In this document: piece after piece, positions 7,954-13,732 of the stretch | Numbering within the stretch: the first letter of the stretch is position 1 | Layout of the letters: each line of letters begins with the position of its first letter | Assembly (NCBI GenBank): GCA_003279935.1 | Contig: QCGL01000003.1 | Location: 1-64,000, forward strand | Direction of reading: 5' to 3' | Origin: Prochlorococcus sp. AG-388-A04 | GTDB lineage: Bacteria; Cyanobacteriota; Cyanobacteriia; PCC-6307; Cyanobiaceae | DNA length: 64,000 nt | Notes under the pieces: model-generated | What the model was told of the DNA's origin: nothing | Seen by the model: the letters and a program-made list of their open reading frames with translations, nothing else | Database searches by the model: none | Translations under genes and position numbers: made by a program

Positions 7954-8085
7954 ATGAAACCTAAAGAACAGAAAGGAAAAGCTATCGATGAAATCGTAAA
8001 AATAATACAGAAATTTCAATACAATAATGAACTGAGTGAGAAATACAAAAGAGAAATATTAGACCAAGATAAAATATATGATTGA
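7954..8085 (+). CDS. 43-residue charged helical peptide
   Basis: The frame MKPKEQKGKAIDEIVKIIQKFQYNNEL... has heptad-like hydrophobic spacing. It is followed by the palindrome AGAGTTTTAAAACTCT and TTTTA about 20 bases later, a weak terminator. Confidence 0.4.
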   Translation: MKPKEQKGKAIDEIVKIIQKFQYNNELSEKYKREILDQDKIYD

Positions 8086-8123
8086 CAATGGGTCTACATT
8101 AAATAGAGTTTTAAAACTCTTTT

Positions 8124-8207
8124 ATGACTATTAATACATTTCTATTACTGTTATTAGTTATTGCTAACTACACAAACCTATTTTTAAATATCAAAACTAG
8201 AAGATAA
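8124..8207 (+). CDS. 27-residue membrane microprotein
   Basis: MTINTFLLLLLVIANYTNLFLNIKTRR has one membrane helix and a positively charged end. It is followed immediately by a strong bidirectional terminator, which supports a transcript ending here. Confidence 0.35.
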   Translation: MTINTFLLLLLVIANYTNLFLNIKTRR

Positions 8208-8212
8208 AAAAA

Positions 8213-8239
8213 AAAAGACCTTAGTAATAAAGGTCTTTT
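8213..8239. terminator. Bidirectional terminator
   Basis: AAAAGACCTT-agtaata-AAGGTCTTTT has A-tracts on one side and T-tracts on the other, so it can end transcription in both directions. On the plus strand it follows the microprotein at 8124. Confidence 0.7.
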
Positions 8240-8510
8240 AATGTTTTACTTAATCAAGTGTTTCCTTGTTTCCACTGATTCAGTAAAATTTCTCCTACAC
8301 ACATTTGTAATATATACCAATTATTTCTTTTTTGTGGATGAGGATGAGTATTGTTACTTATATAAGCTATTTACAACTCTTATTTCTCAACTAAAACAAA
8401 AACTCACTAATGTTTCGAATCTGATCATTTAGTGATCAGAAATAAGTGTGTGGGAAGTTCATATTTCGCTAATACACTGAAAAATTTAAAGCAGGAGTAT
8501 TTACAACTTT

Positions 8511-8807
8511 TTATATTTTTTCAATTGGTGCCATAGTTAATCCTTTCCTGACGAGTTGCTGATAATAAAGTTCTGCCTGCTCAAAAGGTCCTCGCCATAC
8601 TTCTGTCAACCCTTCCCTATCAACTTCTAGTGCAAGTAACCATGCTTTTTTTTCACTTATTCCTGCGATAATTCTTACGAGACAATTTGCTACATGTTCA
8701 AACGTATTAAAATTATCATCAAGAAATATTATCCTTGCTTCTGGATATTTTCTTCTTGTTGTCTTTGGATCTATAACTGTTGTAGTTAAATTATTTAAAA
8801 TTCTCAT
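8511..8807 (-). CDS. clpS: ClpS-like adaptor of the Clp protease
   Basis: A 98-residue ClpS-family adaptor, which in known members docks on the ClpC/ClpA N-domain and delivers N-degron substrates. The core starts at about residue 21 (YPEARIIFLDDNFNTFEHVANCL), containing the DD-N-F/T-x-x-x-V pattern that shapes the N-degron pocket, followed by the helix AWLLALEVDREG. Its C-terminus AELYYQQLVRKGLTMAPIEK is typical. Picocyanobacteria carry two ClpS versions; which one this is cannot be settled here. It sits among accessory microproteins and is transcribed alone. Confidence 0.85.
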   Translation of the reverse strand: MRILNNLTTTVIDPKTTRRKYPEARIIFLDDNFNTFEHVANCLVRIIAGISEKKAWLLALEVDREGLTEVWRGPFEQAELYYQQLVRKGLTMAPIEKI

Positions 8808-8955
8808 ATAAAAATATTAGTAGGAATATGGTTGTTATTGCGAGGTTATTTTCTATTCTTATAAACTCAATATTAAAACTTCGAATAATTAAAGTTATTA
8901 CCCATGGTCAAACTGTGAATAGTTGCTACGTTTGAAATAAGAGATGGAGTTTATT

Positions 8956-9102
8956 ATGTTTACAAATTATCTGCCTAGTGAGATGGTCACCGTTTTGGAG
9001 GTAACAACGATGTTTTCATTTTTAGTTGGAACAATATTAGTTATGTTATTTACATCAGATCAGGCTAATAAAAAGAATCTTTATTTAAAGAAAGCTAAAT
9101 AA
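8956..9102 (+). CDS. 48-residue membrane microprotein
   Basis: The frame MFTNYLPSEMVTVLEVTTMF... has one hydrophobic segment (FSFLVGTILVMLFTS) and a basic tail (NKKNLYLKKAK), so the C-terminus should be cytoplasmic. An internal GGAG ahead of a second Met at residue 19 offers an alternative shorter start. Confidence 0.4.
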   Translation: MFTNYLPSEMVTVLEVTTMFSFLVGTILVMLFTSDQANKKNLYLKKAK

Positions 9103-9132
9103 CCATAAATAACTAGAGATGAGGCAAATATA

Positions 9133-9255
9133 TTAACTAATAGAAGTTGATTGAGCCCTAGCTTCAAATTTCTTTTTAATGAAATTAAAAAGAAAAATAA
9201 GGACTGGAATATGGGCTAGACCACCAATAATTACTTTAGTTTCTGAATAAGGCAT
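9133..9255 (-). CDS. 40-residue membrane microprotein
   Basis: The frame MPYSETKVIIGGLAHIPVLIFLFNFIKKKF... has one membrane helix followed by a basic stop-transfer sequence. No family is recognised. It is convergent with the microprotein at 8956. Confidence 0.35.
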   Translation of the reverse strand: MPYSETKVIIGGLAHIPVLIFLFNFIKKKFEARAQSTSIS

Positions 9256-9427
9256 TTAGTAAGTAATAAGATTTAAAGATATTTAAGCATAAATTATATT
9301 TAACAATGAGTATTGTTAAGCAGCTTCAGTCGCAAAAATAGTTTCTTTTGAAAAGACAAAAAGAGGGAAAAGAAGACAAAAACTTATTAGAAAACTTAAA
9401 TCTAATAAAGACAAAAAGACGGTTAAT

Positions 9428-9754
9428 ATGTCAAAAGCTCTCTATGAAGCAATAAAAGATATTCCACTTATTATGTATGGTTCAGATGATCCATTTTGGG
9501 CTAACAGATATAAAGAGAATGATGATTCTTGGGGTTCACACCACTGCTCTGAATATAAAAATAAATATGGTTTACCATCTTATGATCTAAGAAGATTTGG
9601 AATTGCAGCATTATTAAATGAAGGAGTTTCTCCTTACAGGGTTTGTTGAGATGTAGTCAGACATAAAATTCCAGAGATGTCAGAAGTAACAATGATTTAT
9701 AACAGACCAACAACTGATGATCTTATTGAAGCAATGGAAGAGATTGTAAAGTAG
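9428..9754 (+). pseudogene. Tyrosine recombinase (integrase) C-terminal remnant
   Basis: The ORF-track protein ends at a TGA (9647), but the same frame continues for 34 codons. Read through, it gives YDLRRFGIAALLNEG, then RHK, then MIYNRP, matching in order the box II (HxLR), the H/K and the nucleophilic Tyr of phage-type tyrosine recombinases. The N-terminal core-binding domain and first catalytic Arg are missing; the frame upstream to 9320 is open but has no start codon. It is therefore a decayed integrase, probably what once moved genes into this island. Translational readthrough is possible but less likely. Confidence 0.7.
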
Positions 9755-9860
9755 ATTCTTTCACACTCATCAAAAGTAAATATCTTATTGACAGGCTTTC
9801 TAAAATTGAAAAGAAAAAGTCACTTTTAAATTATTTTTTGAGAAAAAAGAAATACAATTT

Positions 9861-9878
9861 TTAAACAGTCGACTCTAA
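9861..9878. repeat. Dispersed island repeat, copy A
   Basis: TTAAACAGTCGACTCTAA lies just upstream of pyrE and matches the core AACAGTCGA of the copies at 12105, 12467 and 39901. Confidence 0.5.
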
Positions 9879-9940
9879 GGGGGACTTTATTTTGAGATTG
9901 TTGGTAAATTATCAAAAGCAACTAAACAATTAATTATTTG

Positions 9941-10480
9941 ATGGAAATTCATAGAAAGACATTACTAAATCTTCTAAAAGAAAGAGCATACAAGAAAGGT
10001 AAATTTACCTTATCTTCTGGTAAAGAATCAGAGCATTACATTAACTGTAAACCTGTTAGTTTATCCTGTGAGGGAAACGCACTTATATCCCATTTGATGA
10101 TAGAACATGTAGAAGATAAATCTGCAGCAGTTGGTGGACTTACACTAGGTGCTGATCCTTTAGTTTGTGGTATCGCACAGAAAGCATATTACTCAAATAA
10201 ACATATTGATGCTTTGATAGTAAGAAAGAATCCGAAAGGATATGGAACAAAAGAAGTTATTGAAGGTAACAAGCCACCTAAAGGATCTATCGTTACAGTA
10301 TTAGAAGATGTAACTACAACAGGTAGTAGTGCCATCAAAGCAGTAAATGTTTTGCGTGATGCAGGTTACATTGTGAATCGTGTTGTTGCAATCGTTGATA
10401 GAATAGAGGATCACATTATATGGGAAAATAACAAGATAGAATTTATTTCTCTATACAAATTAGAGGATATTATTGAATGA
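9941..10480 (+). CDS. pyrE: Orotate phosphoribosyltransferase
   Basis: Transfers ribose-5-phosphate from PRPP to orotate to give OMP in pyrimidine synthesis. It is a 179-residue type I phosphoribosyltransferase: the PRPP loop is VLEDVTTTGSSAIKA, and the N-terminal KGKFTLSSGKESEHYIN is the usual orotate-binding start. The ATG at 9941 is chosen over TTG at 9938. It sits alone among island genes, flanked by two copies of the AACAGTCGA-type repeat and next to an integrase remnant. pyrE is a common auxiliary gene of cyanophages, so transfer is plausible. Whether this is the sole genomic copy cannot be known from the window. Confidence 0.9.
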   Translation: MEIHRKTLLNLLKERAYKKGKFTLSSGKESEHYINCKPVSLSCEGNALISHLMIEHVEDKSAAVGGLTLGADPLVCGIAQKAYYSNKHIDALIVRKNPKGYGTKEVIEGNKPPKGSIVTVLEDVTTTGSSAIKAVNVLRDAGYIVNRVVAIVDRIEDHIIWENNKIEFISLYKLEDIIE

Positions 10481-10507
10481 ATTGTTGGCAATTTACACCT
10501 CTAATAA

Positions 10508-10527
10508 TTATTGACGGTCGATCCTAA
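10508..10527. repeat. Dispersed island repeat, copy B
   Basis: TTATTGACGGTCGATCCTAA is a diverged copy of the 20-bp repeat, placed between pyrE and the DUF3303 gene. Confidence 0.45.
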
Positions 10528-10630
10528 TTAAAGGAGTAAATTTTTATTTTTTTAAGATATGAATTTCAAAAAATAACAAAGTAATTGGTGAAAAATTATA
10601 TTAATTTGTTTTCATCAGTAATAATTATTT

Positions 10631-10942
10631 ATGACTACTTATCAGGTTTTTTGGGCTTTCCCTAATCAGGAAGCTAGCGTTAAATGTACTCCAGCTTTCG
10701 TTCAATATTTAACGGAGGGTAAGCAGGGTGACAAGTTTGAAGGGTTTGAAATTAAATATAGAGTCTTAGATCCACAAAACGGAACAGGAAATTTTATTGT
10801 GGAGGCTGAAAGTCCACAAAAGATTTGGGAACATACTGCTCCATGGATTAAAGGATTTGGAGTGAAAGTTGAAATAAGAGTAATGATGACTGATGAAGAA
10901 TTTCTTGAGACCGCTAAAAAATTAGAACTTGATAAAGTTTAG
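10631..10942 (+). CDS. DUF3303 domain protein
   Basis: A 103-residue cytoplasmic protein. The pattern GTGNFIVEAESPQKIWEHTAPWIKGFGVKVEI, with glycine-rich turn, VEA-S and Trp-containing helix, matches DUF3303, a small ferredoxin-like family common in cyanobacteria with no assigned function. A broken second member lies at 12151 after the same repeat element. A terminator follows 30 bases after the stop. Confidence 0.75.
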   Translation: MTTYQVFWAFPNQEASVKCTPAFVQYLTEGKQGDKFEGFEIKYRVLDPQNGTGNFIVEAESPQKIWEHTAPWIKGFGVKVEIRVMMTDEEFLETAKKLELDKV

Positions 10943-10972
10943 ACTTATAGAAATCAAAAGTTGATTAAAATT

Positions 10973-10996
10973 GAAGGAATTACATCCTTCTTTTTT
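10973..10996 (+). terminator. Rho-independent terminator abutting the next start codon
   Basis: GAAGGA-attaca-TCCTTC-TTTTTT ends transcription after the DUF3303 gene. The T-tract touches the ATG of the DUF3764 gene at 10997, which is unusual. Confidence 0.65.
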
Positions 10997-11302
10997 ATGT
11001 CTTGTTCAGTTACCTCTGTGTTTACTTTTAAAATTGAAAGCACTTTCGATGAATGGGCTGCAATATTTGATAGTGCAGAAGCAGATAAAAGGCATTCAGA
11101 ATTTTATATTAAGCCACTTTTTAGAGGAGTAAGCAAGGAAGACCCAAAAAAAATAATTGTTATTCATCAAGCTCCAGAAGGAAATGTTCAAAAGTTTGTG
11201 GAAGCAAATGGAGACTGGATGGCAACTCATAGAGTTGACTTATCAACAATGGAGGAATCATCTTGGACTGCTTCATTAACAAAGGAAAGTTGTTGTGATT
11301 AA
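10997..11302 (+). CDS. DUF3764 family protein
   Basis: A 101-residue cytoplasmic protein beginning MSCSVTSVFTFKIESTFDEW, with the FDEWAAIFDSAEADKRH and FRGVSKEDPKKIIVIHQAPE blocks that mark DUF3764. The ORF track starts at an upstream TTG, but that would translate through the terminator stem, so the ATG at 10997 is preferred. No Shine-Dalgarno is visible, because the leader is the T-tract. Function is unknown; the fold looks like a dimeric alpha/beta barrel (antibiotic biosynthesis monooxygenase-like). Confidence 0.7.
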   Translation: MSCSVTSVFTFKIESTFDEWAAIFDSAEADKRHSEFYIKPLFRGVSKEDPKKIIVIHQAPEGNVQKFVEANGDWMATHRVDLSTMEESSWTASLTKESCCD

Positions 11303-11309
11303 AATATTT

Positions 11310-11465
11310 ATGCAAATAATCCATCAAGCTAAAGAACGTGTTTGCCTCTCCTTACTAAATCAAGTAAGTGCTTGTGAAAGACTTCTCGAAGCAGCTGAAC
11401 AAAAAGAAAACAAGATTAGAACTAAAGATCTATTTCTCAAACAACCAGCCCAAATTCGGCAGTAA
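11310..11465 (+). CDS. 51-residue helical peptide
   Basis: The frame MQIIHQAKERVCLSLLNQVSACERLLEAAEQKENK... has strong amphipathic helices and two Cys. It is 7 bases downstream of the DUF3764 gene, so probably co-transcribed. Confidence 0.5.
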   Translation: MQIIHQAKERVCLSLLNQVSACERLLEAAEQKENKIRTKDLFLKQPAQIRQ

Positions 11466-11505
11466 TTAAAACAAAAACACACTCATCATTCTTATCAATC
11501 TTCAT

Positions 11506-11542
11506 AAATATATACAGTTCTGGTACATAACTGTATATATTT
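11506..11542. repeat. Perfect 14-bp inverted repeat
   Basis: AAATATATACAGTT and AACTGTATATATTT flank a 9-base loop (CTGGTACAT). Without a clear U-tract it is a poor terminator. It lies about 90 bases upstream of the hli gene and could be an operator or an RNA hairpin. Confidence 0.6.
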
Positions 11543-11628
11543 ATCCGTAATTCCTCTTATAGTCACCTTTGTCTTTACATTTATTCATACTAGTGTTATA
11601 TTTCTTAATATAAGTTCCAACTAAATTC

Positions 11629-11784
11629 ATGAGCTCAAACAAAGTAAAAATCCTTGAAACAAAAAAAGTTGAGAAGGAAAAGGTTATAGCTGAGAAGCTT
11701 AACGGCAGATTTGCAATGATGGGCTTTATTGCTCTTGTTGGCGCTTATCTAACAACAGGTCAAATTATTCCTGGCATGGTGTAA
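11629..11784 (+). CDS. hli: High-light-inducible protein (Hli), multicopy type
   Basis: A 51-residue single-helix chlorophyll-binding protein with AEKLNGRFAMMGFIALVGAYLTTGQIIPG. It differs from the hli product at 3786 by only a few residues over the conserved 37. This type is multicopy in high-light Prochlorococcus and also occurs in cyanophages. Its TAA overlaps the ATG of the following gene by one base, so the two products are coupled. Confidence 0.9.
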   Translation: MSSNKVKILETKKVEKEKVIAEKLNGRFAMMGFIALVGAYLTTGQIIPGMV

Positions 11785-11966
11785 TGCTTGAGGCAGGAAT
11801 TAACACTTGGATTAACACTATACTTTTTCCTTTTATGCCAGTCATAACAGTATTTATCGTTAGTGCATTAATGTTGAGTGATTTGCCATGGAATGATGAT
11901 GACGATGATGATGATGGCGGTGGTTTAATCTCCCCTGTATATAACTACGTTCCCCAAGGGGCTTAG
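11784..11966 (+). CDS. Asp-run membrane protein coupled to hli
   Basis: A 60-residue protein: one membrane segment (ILFPFMPVITVFIVSALML), then a run of seven Asp followed by Gly-Gly-Gly and a proline-containing tail (ISPVYNYVPQGA). The acidic run could bind cations or a positively charged stromal/lumenal partner; this is inference. Translation is coupled to the upstream hli gene through a TAATG overlap. Confidence 0.65.
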   Translation: MLEAGINTWINTILFPFMPVITVFIVSALMLSDLPWNDDDDDDDGGGLISPVYNYVPQGA

Positions 11967-11981
11967 AGGATATATATCAAA

Positions 11982-12095
11982 ATGATTTTCATCTCATCTT
12001 TATTAAACTCAGTCCCTTCAAGTTCTAGAGACCTTTTAGAGTTTGGTTTCTTCCTAACTATGGGTATTACAGCTGGAAAAGTAGGACTCTTATGA
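11982..12095 (+). CDS. 37-residue small membrane protein of hli cluster
   Basis: MIFISSLLNSVPSSSRDLLEFGFFLTMGITAGKVGLL has a short start and one hydrophobic segment. It lies 15 bases after the Asp-run gene and is presumably the third gene of this hli transcript. Confidence 0.5.
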   Translation: MIFISSLLNSVPSSSRDLLEFGFFLTMGITAGKVGLL

Positions 12096-12104
12096 AAACA
12101 TATC

Positions 12105-12124
12105 TTATTAACAGTCGATCTAAA
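12105..12124. repeat. Dispersed island repeat, copy C
   Basis: TTATTAACAGTCGATCTAAA, identical over 20 bases with the copy at 12467. It precedes the broken DUF3303 gene, as copy B precedes the intact one. Confidence 0.7.
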
Positions 12125-12150
12125 ATAAGGGGCAACTAATTTTTTAATTT

Positions 12151-12432
12151 ATGTTGTTTCTAATTTCTTATATATTTACTGATGCAAATGCCCAAGAGAA
12201 GGGAGCAAAAATGCTAAAGGAATGGTACGACAAAGGAGGTCCACAAAATAGACCAGAGGGTTATGACGTTAAATCTTGGATTTTCCTACCTCAACATGGC
12301 AATGGTTAATCTTTTGTAGATGCTGATTCTCTAGAGACTATTTGGAAACAGTGGAGTCCTTGGAAAGAATTATTGGAATTTACTATTGAACCTTGTGCAG
12401 ATTTAGATCAAACAGTAGCTTTATATAGTTAA
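12151..12432 (+). pseudogene. DUF3303 gene with in-frame stop
   Basis: The frame from ATG 12151 reads 52 codons to a TAA at 12307 and then stays open in the same frame for 40 codons to 12432. The two parts together have the DUF3303 layout: GAKMLKEWYDKGGP near the start, and VDADSLETIWKQWSPWKELLEF after the stop, where the intact copy at 10631 has VEAESPQKIW. The stop lies at the glycine-rich turn (HGNG-stop-SFV). A single nonsense mutation in an otherwise preserved reading frame suggests recent decay. Confidence 0.7.
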
Positions 12433-12466
12433 TGAAACGCTTACTACTTGAACCGCTAAAAGATAT

Positions 12467-12486
12467 TTATTAACAGTCGATCTAAA
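12467..12486. repeat. Dispersed island repeat, copy D
   Basis: TTATTAACAGTCGATCTAAA, the exact second copy, just after the DUF3303 pseudogene, so the pseudogene is bracketed by two identical direct repeats 362 bases apart. Confidence 0.7.
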
Positions 12487-12496
12487 GTTTCAGCAA

Positions 12497-12637
12497 TTAA
12501 ATTTCGCAGCCGCGATATGAAGAGTTCTCTTCACACTTCAGTTTCCAATAAATTACTTTAATATTTGCTCCGTTATCTATATCGTTAATAGTCTTAAAGT
12601 AATTTGGAATAATTGTATAAGGAACTCTTTTATTCAT
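12497..12637 (-). CDS. 46-residue paralogue of the 4472 protein
   Basis: The frame MNKRVPYTIIPNYFKTINDI... ends YWKLKCEENSSYRGCEI. The start (VPYTIIPNYF versus TPFTVLPKYF) and the YW..xC tail match the protein at 4472 to 4690, but the middle is shorter. A GGTGG Shine-Dalgarno precedes the ATG. Confidence 0.5.
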   Translation of the reverse strand: MNKRVPYTIIPNYFKTINDIDNGANIKVIYWKLKCEENSSYRGCEI

Positions 12638-12689
12638 GATTTCCACCTACTTACTACACCTATGTTCTAACTACTAACGCATATCATTT

Positions 12690-12827
12690 ATGAGTATCAA
12701 CATGTACGGTTTAAGGAAGAATAAAGTACGGGAAAAGGATAAACCCCATACCTCCCTTCAAAATCTCTCATATAGTAGATTTGCAGACTTGAAATCCACA
12801 GAACAAAAGACATCGCTCTTAACATAA
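12690..12827 (+). CDS. 45-residue basic hypothetical peptide
   Basis: The frame MSINMYGLRKNKVREKDKPHTSLQNLSYSRF... is soluble, basic and without a membrane segment. It lies 19 bases before the next small gene on the same strand. Confidence 0.35.
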   Translation: MSINMYGLRKNKVREKDKPHTSLQNLSYSRFADLKSTEQKTSLLT

Positions 12828-12846
12828 AAATAAATACAAATCTCTA

Positions 12847-13020
12847 ATGAAATCTCTGCTTACAAGTAAAAGATCTAAAGCAATACTAGGTATTGGAGTA
12901 TTAGCTATTGGTATTGGTGCAATATCTAAAAAGGTTATCAGTTATCCAGCAGGAGGATGTATGAAAGGAGGCACAGAAATGACTTTCAATTTAGACAAAT
13001 ATATTCTCAATAAGCCCTAG
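12847..13020 (+). CDS. 57-residue protein with hydrophobic N-terminal segment
   Basis: The frame MKSLLTSKRSKAILGIGVLAIGIGAISKK... has a basic start and a Gly/Ile-rich membrane helix. The polar tail is glycine-rich (PAGGCMKGGTEMTF). A signal anchor is likely. Confidence 0.45.
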   Translation: MKSLLTSKRSKAILGIGVLAIGIGAISKKVISYPAGGCMKGGTEMTFNLDKYILNKP

Positions 13021-13229
13021 CTAAGGTTAACCCTCGATGAGAGTATATATATGCCCTCACCAAACTATACCTATAAATAGATTACATAGCTGGTATTGCA
13101 GAGAAAGCACTGGTAAGGCACACCCTGGCTATTTGATCTTGGAAAAGCCATAAGACTATTTTAAAAAAGATTCAGATAAAGCTCAAATATTTTAAATTCG
13201 CGCGTCTCGCGATCTGTAGATCTATATAT

Positions 13230-13382
13230 TCAAGCCTTTCTTGTCCCTCCATAACAATATTTCTCTTGATTAGAAATAATGTTCCAACAGTCTTTGCAAG
13301 AAAATATCCAAGTTTTATATTTAATTGATTTAACTCTGTAATGGACTTTGTCTAATTTATTACATACATCACATTGCTTCAT
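13230..13382 (-). CDS. 50-residue zinc-ribbon-like protein
   Basis: MKQCDVCNKLDKVHYRV...IFSCKDCWNII: two CxxC pairs 26 residues apart form a treble-clef or zinc-ribbon module, with a basic C-terminus. Such tiny zinc proteins often bind nucleic acid or act with a partner. It is the gene nearest to the 13-bp tandem repeat, whose first unit begins 15 bases upstream of its start codon, so the repeat lies in its promoter or leader region. Confidence 0.55.
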   Translation of the reverse strand: MKQCDVCNKLDKVHYRVKSIKYKTWIFSCKDCWNIISNQEKYCYGGTRKA

Positions 13383-13396
13383 TTCAGAGTATTAAG

Positions 13397-13474
13397 TTGG
13401 TTAGGCAGGTTGGTTAGGCAGGTTGGTTAGGCAGGTTGGTTAGGCACTTTGGTAAGGCATGCTGATAAGGCACA
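13397..13474. repeat. 13-bp tandem repeat, six units
   Basis: Units TTGGTTAGGCAGG (three exact), TTGGTTAGGCACT, TTGGTAAGGCATG and CTGATAAGGCACA follow head to tail. The period of 13 is not a multiple of three, and no frame uses it. A separate unit, CTGGTAAGGCACA, occurs at 13110. Confidence 0.85.
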
Positions 13475-13539
13475 CCTAATAAAGAAAATAAAATACCTCC
13501 TAAAAACCGTTGCAATAACTAATTTTTAAGAGGTACACC

Positions 13540-13712
13540 GAATCCCCGCCAGTTCTCTGATGCATCGACCTGGAAAAGCCAGAAGAGGAGTCAAAGTGGG
13601 CTTTCGTTTCCAATTACAGGATTGGTTTACGTCCACATCACGACAGTCTCCTCAAGTCGAAAAAGAGTCAGATCAGAGCACATAAAGAAGAACTTGACCA
13701 AAGATCCAGTAA
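13540..13712 (-). ncRNA. ssaA: 6S RNA candidate beside purK
   Basis: This GC-richer non-coding block folds as one long rod. CTCTGAT/ATCAGAG close it, an internal bubble follows, then GAGGAG/CTCCTC, CCAC/GTGG and the terminal hairpin ATTGG/CCAAT. A rod with a large central bubble is the architecture of 6S RNA, which mimics an open promoter and binds RNA polymerase. In cyanobacteria the 6S gene is known to lie next to purK, as here. The minus strand is preferred because a small CTGG-ctttt-CCAG hairpin then falls in the 3' side of the bubble and a TAATAT -10-like box precedes it. Ends and strand are approximate. Confidence 0.6.
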
Positions 13713-13732
13713 ACAAATATTAACTTATTTCT

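Noticed and set aside
8241-8432. 63-residue plus-strand ORF MFYLIKCFLVSTD...
   Set aside because: It starts inside the T-tract of a terminator, is Phe/Tyr/Leu-rich as expected from AT-rich noise, and has no ribosome-binding site.
13392-13480. CRISPR array
   Set aside because: The repeats are 13 bp and directly adjacent with no spacers, and no cas genes are present.
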